This document shows, piece after piece, positions 8,652 to 16,421 of a stretch of DNA of 34,288 bases. The first letter of the stretch is position 1. Each line of letters begins with the position of its first letter. Under the pieces are notes generated by a model. That model worked only from the letters and a program-made list of their open reading frames with translations, was not told where the DNA came from and did no database searches. Where the stretch lies: NCBI GenBank assembly GCA_002783145.1, contig PFEX01000168.1, forward strand, positions 17,350 to 51,637, written 5' to 3'. The stretch comes from Rhodobacteraceae bacterium CG17_big_fil_post_rev_8_21_14_2_50_65_11 (GTDB lineage: Bacteria; Pseudomonadota; Alphaproteobacteria; Rhodobacterales; Rhodobacteraceae). The position numbers and the translations under genes were made by a program.

Positions 8652-9654
8652 CACCGACATAGACGAGGATCAACAGGCTGCTCTCGACCCCGATCCGCGC
8701 CGGGCCGCGCCTTTGGCGGTAGACCAGCCCGGCCAGCAGGATACCGGTCATGATCAGCCCGATCGCGAACCAGTAGACATCGCGCGGGCCGATCGCGTGG
8801 TAGATCGACCCGTCGCGGTAGGCGACATCGGAAAACACGATGAACAGCGTGTCGAAGGTGTTGCCGCCGATGATCCCGCCAACGGCCAGTTGCAAGGCGC
8901 CCCGGCGCACCGCGGCAAGGGTGGTGACCAGTTCCGGCATAGACGTGATCACTGCCGTGACCAGCGCCCCGACAAGGCTCGCCTCCAGCCCGAAACGCAC
9001 GATCAGAACGGTGCCCACGCGGCTGATCACCCAGCCGCACAGCCCCAGCACGACGACAAGGACGACGAACAGCAGGGCAGGGCGCAGGGCAGAGGTGCCG
9101 GGCGCGTTCGCAGGGTCGGGAACATCGCGCCGCGTGTCCGATGTCAGCGTGGGTTTCCACATCGGCCGGGCGTGCATTCTGGATGATAGCCGGGTGCCGA
9201 ACGCATAGGTGACGAACAGGATCAGCGACACCGGGTGCACCCCGAGATAGGCCACATCCGGCCCCGAGATCGCGGCCAGCGGCAGGCTGAGCAGGATGAC
9301 CAGCATGATCGCCTGGAACAGGTTGGTGGCCTCGGCCGCGGTATGTTCGAGATTGGCCCTGCGGTAGAGGATATCGGCAAACGCCAGGAACAGCGTCTGC
9401 ACCGCAATCCCGCCCACCCCGTTGGAGATCGCGAAACTGGCGTCCCCGTCCAGGGCCGCCGCCACCGACACCACGCTGCCGGCAACAGAGGTGGCCCCGC
9501 CCAGCAGGATGCCCCCGGTCACCGCCTCGCCCATGCCGGTGCGATCGGCGATCACGTCGGCAAGCCGGATCGCCCTGATCGCGGCCAGCGTGAGGATCGC
9601 CGCGCTCAGCGCGAACACCCCGATCAGGGGCGCGAGGGCAAGCTCGTCGATCAC
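8626..9654 (-). CDS. Sodium/calcium exchanger (CaCA) family membrane protein
   Basis: About 342 residues with roughly ten membrane segments and the inverted two-repeat plan of cation/Ca exchangers. The second alpha repeat (about 228-270) is well preserved: ITSMPELVTTLAA with Glu241, then GGIIGGNTFDTLF with Asn265 and Asp268. The first (about 46-90) is degenerate: TSVAGSVVS has Gly59 where the family has a cation-binding Glu. The GTG at 9654 (MIDELALAP) is a likely start, because the frame upstream to 9753 overlaps dapD and does not look like membrane protein; no strong ribosome site decides it. It follows dapD by 49 bases. Transported ion and direction cannot be inferred. Confidence 0.82.
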   Translation of the reverse strand: MIDELALAPLIGVFALSAAILTLAAIRAIRLADVIADRTGMGEAVTGGILLGGATSVAGSVVSVAAALDGDASFAISNGVGGIAVQTLFLAFADILYRRANLEHTAAEATNLFQAIMLVILLSLPLAAISGPDVAYLGVHPVSLILFVTYAFGTRLSSRMHARPMWKPTLTSDTRRDVPDPANAPGTSALRPALLFVVLVVVLGLCGWVISRVGTVLIVRFGLEASLVGALVTAVITSMPELVTTLAAVRRGALQLAVGGIIGGNTFDTLFIVFSDVAYRDGSIYHAIGPRDVYWFAIGLIMTGILLAGLVYRQRRGPARIGVESSLLILVYVGAVAVALAL

Positions 9655-9703
9655 CGCCCCCTGCCCCGGCGGGTCGGGCGTATTCCCCGGCCCAGGCTGC
9701 GCA

Positions 9704-10531
9704 TCAGTCGCGCAGCAATTCGTTGATCCCGGTCTTGGACCGCGTCTGCGCATCGACCCGCTTCACGATCACCGCGCAATAGAGGTTGAGGTTGTTCTTG
9801 GTCGGCATCGACCCCGAGACCACCACCGAATAGGGCGGCACCTCACCGATGAAAACCTCACCTGTTTCGCGGTCCACGATCTTCGTCGACTTGCCGATGA
9901 AGACCCCCATGCCAAGCACCGAGCCTTCGCGCACGATGCAGCCCTCGACCACCTCCGACCGCGCCCCGATGAAACAGTTGTCCTCGATGATCGTCGGCCC
10001 CGCCTGCATCGGTTCCAGCACGCCGCCGATACCGACGCCGCCCGACAGATGCACACCCTTGCCGATCTGCGCGCAGGATCCCACCGTGGCCCAGGTATCG
10101 ACCATGGTGCCGCTGTCCACATAAGCGCCGAGGTTTACAAAGGATGGCATCAGAACCACCCCCGGCGCGACATAGGCCGACCGGCGCACGATGCAGTGAG
10201 GCACTGCGCGAAAGCCCGCGTCGCGCCATTCCTGATCGCCCCAGCCCTTGAACTTGCTGTCCACCTTGTCCCACCAGTGACCGCCCTGCGGGCCACCGTC
10301 CTGGCTTTCCATGTCCTTGATCCGAAAGCCCAGCAGAACCGCCTTCTTGGCCCATTGATTGACCTGCCAGTCGCCGCTGTCCTGGCGTTCGGCTACCCGC
10401 AGCAGGCCGCTGTCAAGCGCATCGAGCGTTTCCTCGATCGCCTCACGCGTCCGGCCGCCGGTCGCAGGTGTGATCGTGTCACGAATGTCCCAGGCTGCCT
10501 CGATGGCGGTTTCAAGCTCTGCGTTGGACAT
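9704..10531 (-). CDS. dapD: 2,3,4,5-tetrahydropyridine-2,6-dicarboxylate N-succinyltransferase
   Basis: DapD, 275 residues, the standard length. It transfers a succinyl group from succinyl-CoA to tetrahydrodipicolinate in the diaminopimelate/lysine pathway, supplying lysine and peptidoglycan. An N-terminal helical domain (TRATGGRT-like loop seen here as [15 protein letters not shown]) is followed by a left-handed beta helix of hexapeptide repeats (about residues 110-225: [21 protein letters not shown] and onward) and the ending GINELLRD. The ATG at 10531 has a purine-rich GGAGGGG upstream. A promoter candidate lies at 10561-10589. The exchanger gene follows in the same direction. Confidence 0.97.
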   Translation of the reverse strand: MSNAELETAIEAAWDIRDTITPATGGRTREAIEETLDALDSGLLRVAERQDSGDWQVNQWAKKAVLLGFRIKDMESQDGGPQGGHWWDKVDSKFKGWGDQEWRDAGFRAVPHCIVRRSAYVAPGVVLMPSFVNLGAYVDSGTMVDTWATVGSCAQIGKGVHLSGGVGIGGVLEPMQAGPTIIEDNCFIGARSEVVEGCIVREGSVLGMGVFIGKSTKIVDRETGEVFIGEVPPYSVVVSGSMPTKNNLNLYCAVIVKRVDAQTRSKTGINELLRD

Positions 10532-10560
10532 CAGCCCCTCCGGTGTTCTGGTTCCGGGGC

Positions 10561-10589
10561 GATATATCCGACCGGGCGGGGCGGCTCAA
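10561..10589 (-). promoter_or_regulatory. Candidate sigma70-type promoter for dapD
   Basis: On the minus strand TTGAGC (10589-10584) and TATATC (10566-10561) are separated by exactly 17 bases, each matching four of six consensus bases. Transcription would begin about 25 bases before the dapD ATG. Matches this good are uncommon in such GC-rich DNA, but chance cannot be excluded. Confidence 0.4.
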
Positions 10590-10677
10590 TCGGCAATGCA
10601 TCACCGGATCTTGCCTTTCGCCCGCCCCGGACGCGCGATAGCGTCGGGCGACTGTCAGATATGAAAGGACGACCCGG

Positions 10678-11523
10678 ATGAACAAAGACGCCCGCGACAG
10701 AATGTTCCGCGACGCTCATTCCGATATCGAGACTGCCCGCCACGTGCCCGAGACACCGCAGACGCGCGCGCCCGCTTACCGGCTGGCCTTCACCGATGAC
10801 GATTTCATGAGCCGCGACGAACTGCGCCCGGTGCGCCTGCAACTCGAACTGCTGAAACCGCAGATGGTGCTGGATGAATACGGGGTCGAATCGACCATCG
10901 TCATGTTCGGCGGCGCCCGCATCCCGGAACCCTCCAAGGCCGAGGGCGCCCGGACCGAGACCCTGAAAGCCCTGTCGCGCTATTACGACGAGGCGCGCCG
11001 CTTCGCCTGCATCATGACCGAGCGCAGCCTCGCCTCCGGACGGCATGAGAACATCATCTGCACCGGCGGCGGACCCGGCGTGATGGAAGCCGGCAGCCGT
11101 GGCGCGGCGGATGCCGGCGGGGTGTCCATCGGGCTCAACATCGTGCTGCCGCACGAACAGGCGCCGAACGAATACGTGACGCCCGACCTGTGCTTCAACT
11201 TCCACTACTTCGCCATTCGCAAGATGCATTTTCTGATGCGCGCCAGTGCGATCATGATCTTCCCCGGCGGCTTCGGCACGCTGGACGAGATGTTCGAAAG
11301 CCTGACCCTGATCCAGACCGGCCGGATGGAAAGGGTGCCGTTCCTGCTGTTCGGGCAGGAGTTCTGGGAAAAGATCATCAACTGGGAAGCCCTCGCCGAG
11401 GCCGGCACGATCAGCCCCGAAGACCTCGACCTCTTCCGCTTCGTGGAAACCGCCGAGGAGGCGGTGGAAGTCATCGACACATGGGGCGACACGGCCCGGC
11501 GCGGGGATATTCCGGGGCGGTGA
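10678..11523 (+). CDS. LOG family protein (cytokinin riboside 5'-monophosphate phosphoribohydrolase-like)
   Basis: A 281-residue member of the LOG/TIGR00730 Rossmann-fold family. Both hallmark motifs are intact: GGGPGVMEA at 130-138 and PGGFGTLDE at 196-204. The extra N-terminal stretch of about 70 residues fits the longer bacterial type II LOGs rather than the short 190-residue form. Family members cleave the N-glycosidic bond of nucleoside 5'-monophosphates (AMP, or cytokinin nucleotides in plants and associated bacteria); here a general nucleotide-salvage role is as likely. The ATG at 10678 follows GAAAGGAC. It is divergent from dapD and apparently monocistronic. Confidence 0.92.
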   Translation: MNKDARDRMFRDAHSDIETARHVPETPQTRAPAYRLAFTDDDFMSRDELRPVRLQLELLKPQMVLDEYGVESTIVMFGGARIPEPSKAEGARTETLKALSRYYDEARRFACIMTERSLASGRHENIICTGGGPGVMEAGSRGAADAGGVSIGLNIVLPHEQAPNEYVTPDLCFNFHYFAIRKMHFLMRASAIMIFPGGFGTLDEMFESLTLIQTGRMERVPFLLFGQEFWEKIINWEALAEAGTISPEDLDLFRFVETAEEAVEVIDTWGDTARRGDIPGR

Positions 11524-11581
11524 GGCCCACCACCCGGCACGGGACTCGCGCGCGGCACACGGGATCGGACACGGGTCCAGA

Positions 11582-11774
11582 CGCCTGTTGCGACAGGGTA
11601 TCGGCCAATGGCTGGCCTGTTACAACGCCGGGCGGCCTCACTCGACCCATGGCATATTGCCCCCCGACGAGGTCCATGCCAGCAAAACCGGCCCCATGAG
11701 AATGGCAGCCTGATGGGAAACCCTGATCCACCTTAACTGGGCTGCAGTCTGGTCGAAAAAGCAGGACCACGTCT
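11582..11774 (+). mobile_element. Remnant of an IS3-family insertion sequence (transposase C-terminus and probable right end)
   Basis: Frame-2 translation from 11582 to the TGA at 11711-11713 gives 43 codons including GIGQWLACYNAGRPHSTHG and ILPPDEVHASKTGPMRMAA. This is the hallmark C-terminus of IS3-family OrfB integrases (Y-N-x-x-R-P-H-S, then TPDE-like). Nothing upstream in that frame continues the integrase; the DDE core and OrfA are gone. The 61 bases after the stop (to about 11774), including GGTCGAAAAAGCAGGACCAC, look like the right terminal inverted repeat of such elements. The matching left end is not visible, so exact borders are uncertain. The element cannot move on its own. Confidence 0.7.
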
Positions 11775-11785
11775 AACTTGCCGGG

Positions 11786-12034
11786 TTGGCATTCATGCTA
11801 TTCATGTGTGGGCTGGTCAGGGATCGGTGCGTTAAGAAAGGCAGCACTGAAAACCGGATGAAGCATTTTCGAGGTCAGTTCCGTGACGGGGTCCACATCG
11901 AGAATGCAGCACGGTGTGCGGTGTTTATTCTTTGCGACAAAAGTGCAGCCCGGTTGGCGCGGTCTCTTTACGCCTACACCGGCATTGCGACGAAAGTGGT
12001 TGAATTGCATATAAGCGACGCCGCAGCGCGATAG
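11786..12034 (+). CDS. Doubtful small open reading frame, no recognised product
   Basis: An open frame of 82 codons from TTG 11786, or 58 codons from the ATG at 11858 (MKHFRGQFRDGVHIEN...). No ribosome site sits at a good distance from either start. The product resembles nothing I know, and base composition is lower in GC than the neighbours. It lies just after the transposase remnant. It may be a passenger fragment, or simply a chance frame in decayed DNA; the latter is more likely. Confidence 0.2.
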   Translation: MAFMLFMCGLVRDRCVKKGSTENRMKHFRGQFRDGVHIENAARCAVFILCDKSAARLARSLYAYTGIATKVVELHISDAAAR

Positions 12035-12147
12035 ACTCTGTCGGACGCGTCCCAAGAGACAACCACAGTTCGAAAATTCTAAAACGCCGGTTCCCTGCGC
12101 AAAGCCGCCCCTCGGCCCGAACCAATCCCTCAATCGGGCGCAACCCC

Positions 12148-13017
12148 TCACTCCAGCACCACCTCCACAAGAATGCTCGGCAGAAACGGGCTGTAATTGT
12201 CGTCCGAGACCATGCTGGCGATCAACCGGCCGCGCGCGTCGCGCCAGATGCTCAGCCCTTCGAGGTTTGGCTGGGTGCCATACGCCGACTGCCAGACCAC
12301 CGCGCCGCCGGTCAGCCCCGCTTGCGTCACCTCGAACCGGCGGATCCGGCTGGCGAAGCCAAAGAGCAAGCTGAAATCGCGCTCCAGCAGGTAGAACCGC
12401 CCGGCATCGTCGAAATCCGCGCCGACCGGGCGAAACCGGCCCGAACGCGGGATCGACCCGCTGTCGTCCCATTCGCCCCCGGTGTAACGAAAGACCGGGA
12501 TCGTCGGGCCACGGGACACCTCGGGCAGGGTGTAGAGCGTGCCGGACGCGTCCACCGCCAGGGCCTCCAGCGAGCCGTTGGGCTCCAGCCCTGCCCAGCC
12601 CGGCGCAACGGGCAGGATCGTCTCGCCCGCCCGTCGCGTGACCCGGTGATCGCCCTCGTAAGAGATGAAAAGCTCGCCATCGTCCGTGATCGCCAGCCCC
12701 TCGCTGTCGCGCGCGCCCCTTGGGCCGCGCCGGCCATTTCGCGCCATCAGCACCTCTGGCTCAGCGATGTCCAACGCGCGCACCCGCCCGGTCTCGTCCC
12801 GCGTGATCCGACCGACAAACAAGAACCCACGATCCGACAGCGCGGCAAAGCCGAGCCCGCCTTCGGTGATTTCGACCGCCGACAGCCCGCCAAGCCGCTC
12901 ATCCTCTGACCGCAGGACGAGGCCACCAAGCACGTCGCCCCCGCCAGCCAATGCCGAGAGGGTCACGCCAACGGCCAGCACCGCCGCTACTGCGCGCGCA
13001 ACAGGACGCGCGTGCAT
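12148..13017 (-). CDS. Esterase-like activity of phytase family protein (exported)
   Basis: About 289 residues from the ATG at 13017. An N-terminal hydrophobic stretch (VARAVAAVLAVGVTLSALA) is a probable signal peptide. The body has the beta-propeller-like features of the phytase-esterase family: GGLSAVEITEGG, FAALSDRGFLFVG, RDSEGLAITDDGELFISYEGDHRV, LEALAVDASGTLYTLPE and the ending SDDNYSPFLPSILVEVVL. The real substrate of this family is unsettled. The start overlaps the end of the mepA-like gene by 31 bases; the frame stays open to 13131 but that part only reads the proline-coding tail of mepA out of frame. Last gene of a minus-strand run starting at 15292. Confidence 0.87.
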   Translation of the reverse strand: MHARPVARAVAAVLAVGVTLSALAGGGDVLGGLVLRSEDERLGGLSAVEITEGGLGFAALSDRGFLFVGRITRDETGRVRALDIAEPEVLMARNGRRGPRGARDSEGLAITDDGELFISYEGDHRVTRRAGETILPVAPGWAGLEPNGSLEALAVDASGTLYTLPEVSRGPTIPVFRYTGGEWDDSGSIPRSGRFRPVGADFDDAGRFYLLERDFSLLFGFASRIRRFEVTQAGLTGGAVVWQSAYGTQPNLEGLSIWRDARGRLIASMVSDDNYSPFLPSILVEVVLE

Positions 13018-13925
13018 TGCTGCGGCAGGTCGGAAAGCATGATTTCCCCGCGCGCCGGGGCCGGGCGCGCCGGGGCCGGGGGTGCCGGGCCGGGCTGTGG
13101 CGGCGGCGGGCTGATGATGTTGCGCTGCCACACGCGCGCCTCCTCGCAGCCGTCACCGGGCGGCGGCGGGTCCTGTTCGACGCAATCGCTGTTCCCGTCG
13201 GGGCAGTGAAGCCGCACATGGAAATGCGTGTGATGGCCATGCAGCGGCCGGATGTTGCGCAGGTAGGACCGGTCCCCGGTCTCGCGGTCGCACATCCAGA
13301 CCTTGGCGCCGGGAAAGACGAAGATCCGCGCCACCCGCGGGTCGCTGGCCGCCGCGCGTAGAAGGTGCCAGTGCTGTTCCGTCCAGTTTTCCCCGACGAA
13401 GGCGCCACCCGCCCGCCGGGTCGAGATCGACGACAGGCTCTCGCGCCGTTGCCGCGTCAGGGCCAGGTCGGTGGCCGGCAGCATCCAGATATCGGCATCG
13501 AGCCCGCTTTGATGGCTGGCATGCCCGGTCAGCATCGGGCCGCCGGCGGGCTGCGCCAGGTCACCGATGTATAGCCCCTCCCACCCCGGCAGGGTGGCAG
13601 CCGCACGCGACAGGTCGCGCAGGTAATCCAGCAGCTCGGGATGACCCCAGTTGCGGTTGCGAGAAAGCCGCATTGCCTGCCACGTCGGGCCGGTTTCCGG
13701 CAGTCGTTCGGCCCCCTGCACGCAGCCGCGCGCGTATCCGCCGAGGACCGCCGGGCGTGCCGGTTGCGCCGCGCGCACTTGCCCGAACAGCCGCCGCGCC
13801 GGGGTTTCATCCATGTGGCTGGCGGTAACAAGCTGCCGTTCCGCCTCGGTCAGCGGCGCCTCAGCGGTGGCACAGGCGGCCAGCAGCAGGGCCAGAAGAC
13901 AAAGGCAGGCGGCACGCAACATCAT
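12987..13925 (-). CDS. mepA: Penicillin-insensitive murein endopeptidase, lipoprotein form
   Basis: LAS-type zinc metallopeptidase of 312 residues that should cut D-alanyl-meso-diaminopimelyl cross-links in peptidoglycan. Zinc-site residues are visible: His138 and Asp145 in HASHQSGLDADIW and the HxH pair His234/His236 in HHTHFHVRLHCP. The N-terminus is a lipoprotein signal, LLALLLAAC with lipobox Cys18, whereas E. coli MepA is a plain periplasmic protein. The C-terminus carries an unusual proline-alanine tail (about 275-295) that contains a tandem 15-bp DNA repeat, then a cysteine-containing end. The start codon overlaps the stop of the MFS gene (TGATG), so translation is probably coupled. 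Confidence 0.9.
   Translation of the reverse strand: MMLRAACLCLLALLLAACATAEAPLTEAERQLVTASHMDETPARRLFGQVRAAQPARPAVLGGYARGCVQGAERLPETGPTWQAMRLSRNRNWGHPELLDYLRDLSRAAATLPGWEGLYIGDLAQPAGGPMLTGHASHQSGLDADIWMLPATDLALTRQRRESLSSISTRRAGGAFVGENWTEQHWHLLRAAASDPRVARIFVFPGAKVWMCDRETGDRSYLRNIRPLHGHHTHFHVRLHCPDGNSDCVEQDPPPPGDGCEEARVWQRNIISPPPPQPGPAPPAPARPAPARGEIMLSDLPQQCTRVLLRAQ
13050..13079. repeat. Tandem 15-bp direct repeat inside the mepA-like gene
   Basis: GCGCGCCGGGGCCGG occurs twice head to tail (13050-13064 and 13065-13079) and is in frame with the murein endopeptidase gene, coding for repeated Pro-Ala-Pro-Ala-Arg units in its C-terminal tail. Copy number is a likely site of slippage; each unit adds five residues without a frameshift. 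Confidence 0.8.
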
Positions 13926-15292
13926 CACCCGTCTTCCCCGTGCGGTTTCACCCAGATCAGCAAGATCAATCCAAGGCAGAATAACCCGATCAGCGGGCTG
14001 ACCCCAAGCCTTTGATTGCCGGTCAGGTCGGTCGTCACCGCGATCAGCCACGGCGCAAGGAAGGTCGTCGCCTTGCCCGACAGCGCGTAAAGCCCGAAAC
14101 CTTCCGTCATCCGCTTCTGGTTGGCCTGCCGGGTCATCATGTTGCGGCTCGACGATTGCACCGCGCCGCCCGCCGCACCGATGAGCAGCCCGGCAAGGTA
14201 GAACAACTGATCTGGCAGGGCCGACCCCTCGGCCACCGGCACCCCGAACACCGCGTCCGGACCCAACCCCACGATCAGGCAGGCGGTGAAGATCAGAACC
14301 ACGCAGCAGGTCACGATCACCGGCATCGGGCCGAAGCGCCGGTCCGCCCGGCCGCCGACCCAGGCAAAGACCGCCCCGGATATCGCCGCGAGGATACCGA
14401 AGATCGCCACCTCCATGATCGACCAGCCCAGCACGCCGAGCGCGTAGATCCCGCCGAACGTATACATGCCGTTCAGCGCATCTCGGTAGAACATCGAACT
14501 GCCCAGATAGGCCAGCAGGCTGCGGTGTTGCGGCAGCCTCTTGATGGTGTGCCACAAGTCGCGAAGCCCCTGCCCCAGCCGGTAATGCGCCCCCGCCGGC
14601 GGCGGCCCGTCGCGCACCCACAGGAAGAACGGCACCATGAATACCGCGAACCAGATCGCGGTGAGCGGCCCCACCGCCCGGCTATCCTCGCCCCGCGCCG
14701 GGTCGAGGCCGAAGGCCGGCTCAAACCCCGTCATGGTGCGCCCGTCATCCCCGGCCACGAAAAATATCAGCATGAACGCCAGCGCCAGCACCCCGCCGAT
14801 ATACCCAAACCCCCAGCCGGAGCCGGAGATACGCCCAAGCTCTTCCCGTGGCCCGAGGCTCGGCAGGTAGGAATTGGTGAAGATGGTGGCAAATTCCATC
14901 CCGATCAGGCCGATGCCGAAAAACGCCAGCGCCCATGTGGCCGAGAAATCCGCCGGCGCGGTATACCACGTGCCCCATGCCCCGATCACATACAGCGCCG
15001 AGAACAGCCAGACCCACGGCATCCGTCGGCCAGAGGTGTCCGCGACGCTGCCAAGGATCGGTGCCAGCACCGCGATCGTGAGCCCCGCGATGGTCAGCCC
15101 GTAGCCCCAAAGCGCCTGCGCCTCGGCCCGCGCGGCGCCTTCGTCCATGCCACCGGCCATCAGCGCCTCGGCCGCGGTCTGCCCGAAATAGGGTCCGAAG
15201 ATGAAGGTCAGCATCAGCGTGTTGTAAGGCTGACTGGCCCAGTCGAAGAAGAACCAGCCCCAGATTCGTTTTTTCAGTGTAATCCCGGCCAT
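13925..15292 (-). CDS. MFS transporter, UMF1 family
   Basis: A 455-residue polytopic membrane protein of the UMF1/Atg22-like major facilitator family. The start MAGITLKKRIWGWFFFDWASQPYNTLMLTF is highly characteristic: the FFFDWASQPY motif opens the first membrane helix. About twelve membrane helices follow, ending LFCLGLILLIWVKPHGEDG. The ATG at 15292 is preceded by AAGGGA at good spacing; the frame continues to 15355 without a better start. Family members in Rhodobacterales are common but of unknown substrate. First gene of a coupled run with mepA and the phytase-like gene. Confidence 0.88.
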   Translation of the reverse strand: MAGITLKKRIWGWFFFDWASQPYNTLMLTFIFGPYFGQTAAEALMAGGMDEGAARAEAQALWGYGLTIAGLTIAVLAPILGSVADTSGRRMPWVWLFSALYVIGAWGTWYTAPADFSATWALAFFGIGLIGMEFATIFTNSYLPSLGPREELGRISGSGWGFGYIGGVLALAFMLIFFVAGDDGRTMTGFEPAFGLDPARGEDSRAVGPLTAIWFAVFMVPFFLWVRDGPPPAGAHYRLGQGLRDLWHTIKRLPQHRSLLAYLGSSMFYRDALNGMYTFGGIYALGVLGWSIMEVAIFGILAAISGAVFAWVGGRADRRFGPMPVIVTCCVVLIFTACLIVGLGPDAVFGVPVAEGSALPDQLFYLAGLLIGAAGGAVQSSSRNMMTRQANQKRMTEGFGLYALSGKATTFLAPWLIAVTTDLTGNQRLGVSPLIGLFCLGLILLIWVKPHGEDG

Positions 15293-15373
15293 GCCCTGTC
15301 CCTTCGCGCTCCGCAGCGGCAGCATTGAGGCATTCCCCGCATTTGGCAACGGCAAAGACAGCTTTCGCGCGCC

Positions 15374-15904
15374 CTACCCTTCCGGCGGCCAGGGGCGCTC
15401 CGCGTCCGCCGCGATCCAGGCGCGCACCCAGCAGGGCAATTCCGGACTTTCACCCTCCAGACCCATCGCCGCCATCACCCGGTCGGTCGGGACGATCCCC
15501 GCGCGCCCGGTCACGGCAGAACGGTAAAGGATCTGGCTGCAACAGGCGCCGTCCTTCCACATCGATTGTTCGAGATAAATGAACCGGTCGTCCCAGCCGA
15601 CGGCGCGGCTGCGCATCTCCACCACCTCGAAGGCGCGCACCCGCCGGCGGTACCGCACCGAGGCCCCGGCCATGGTCAGCCCCCAACGCTCGCGCCGCAG
15701 CACGCCGACCAACCCGGTGCGGCTCGCCAGCGGGATCCGGCCCAGATCGTACAGCGTCAGGGTGCGCCCGTTATTGAGCTCCATCCACAGGTCGATGTCC
15801 CACGGCCAACACCGATGCCGGCTGACATGGGTGCCGGTCAGCGGCAGGGGCGGGGCGTTGCGGTGGATGGCAAGCTGGTAAGCCATCCGGATAAAGGGAT
15901 ACAT
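15374..15904 (-). CDS. Acyl-CoA thioesterase (hotdog fold)
   Basis: A 176-residue hotdog-fold protein of the 4-hydroxybenzoyl-CoA thioesterase/FabK-like thioesterase group. The start of the hotdog core is seen in HRCWPWDIDLWMELNNGRTLTLYDLGR, where Asp near the N-terminal end of the central helix and Asn-Asn-Gly are typical, followed by VRYRRRVRAFEVVEMRSRAVGWDDRFIYLEQSMW. It should hydrolyse an acyl-CoA thioester in the cytoplasm; the substrate is unknown. The ATG at 15904 has GAGG upstream. It lies 81 bases upstream of the MFS gene on the same strand and is divergent from yggT. Confidence 0.82.
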   Translation of the reverse strand: MYPFIRMAYQLAIHRNAPPLPLTGTHVSRHRCWPWDIDLWMELNNGRTLTLYDLGRIPLASRTGLVGVLRRERWGLTMAGASVRYRRRVRAFEVVEMRSRAVGWDDRFIYLEQSMWKDGACCSQILYRSAVTGRAGIVPTDRVMAAMGLEGESPELPCWVRAWIAADAERPWPPEG

Positions 15905-16043
15905 GCGCGCCTCTTCGCAAGAAAATCGCCCCTGCCTTTACCTGCGTAACGGCAGGGTCAACCGCCTCCGTCGCGTCACGCCCTTGCCTTCGCGCATCGC
16001 CCTCCTTACCTGTGAGCGACATTCAGGAACAACGGACCCAAAA

Positions 16044-16331
16044 ATGCTGTCTCTCTTCCAGATCCTGCTGATGCTCATCTCCATCGCGCAGTTCATCATC
16101 ATCGCCCATATCATCATGAGCTGGCTGATCAATTTCGGCGTCCTGAACCTGAACCAGCCGATCGTCGCGCAGCTTTGGCAGGGGCTTTCGCAACTGCTGG
16201 AACCGCTCTACGGACCGATCCGGCGCATGTTGCCGCCGATGGGCGGGCTGGACCTTGCGCCGCTCATTGTGATCCTCGGCCTCTTCGCGCTGGAAACCAT
16301 CATCCGCAACAACGCGATGACCTTCATCTGA
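16044..16331 (+). CDS. yggT: YggT family membrane protein
   Basis: A 95-residue protein with two membrane helices (about 4-27 and 66-88) and the conserved central segment AQLWQGLSQLLEPLYGPIRRMLPPMGGLDLAPLIV, the signature of the YggT/YlmG family. Relatives take part in membrane and cell-division-related processes, with no agreed biochemical role. The ATG at 16044 is the family's start; the frame upstream to 15903 is antisense to the thioesterase gene. A strong hairpin follows 33 bases after the stop. No operon partner on this strand. Confidence 0.9.
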   Translation: MLSLFQILLMLISIAQFIIIAHIIMSWLINFGVLNLNQPIVAQLWQGLSQLLEPLYGPIRRMLPPMGGLDLAPLIVILGLFALETIIRNNAMTFI

Positions 16332-16336
16332 CGCTT

Positions 16337-16387
16337 CTTCTTGGGTGAAATACTCCGGGGGAGCGCGAGGGGGCAGCGCCCCCTCGC
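16337..16387 (+). repeat. Intergenic element with 10-bp perfect hairpin, downstream of yggT
   Basis: The element begins TTCTTGGGTGAAATACTCCG and runs into a perfect 10-bp stem, GCGAGGGGGC (16365-16374) and GCCCCCTCGC (16378-16387), with an AGC loop. It has no T tract. A similar opening motif occurs at 32926 downstream of the sodium channel gene, and I recall such TTGG-AAATACTCC sequences before G-rich hairpins at 3' ends of genes in other Rhodobacterales genomes. It may stop transcription or protect the mRNA end; this is inference. Confidence 0.5.
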
Positions 16388-16421
16388 CCCGGTCGGGGTG
16401 CGCAGCACCGCGAAACCGGTC

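Larger units (their letters stand above)
11524..12147. other. Gene-poor, lower-GC interval with a mobile-element scar
   Basis: These 624 bases between the LOG gene and the phytase-like gene hold no convincing intact gene. The first third contains the end of an IS3-family transposase (separate entry). The middle, 11780-12035, has visibly lower GC and codon use unlike the neighbours; an open frame there gives an 82-residue product that I do not recognise. The last 110 bases show nothing I can name. The whole interval reads as a site of old insertion and decay. Confidence 0.6.

Noticed and set aside
10611-10642. TTGCCT and GATAGC as a promoter for the LOG gene
   Set aside because: Spacing is 20 bases, too long for a sigma70 promoter.
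9422-10681. Long plus-strand frame antisense to dapD and the exchanger gene
   Set aside because: No family resemblance, no ribosome site, and both genes on the minus strand have clear family motifs.
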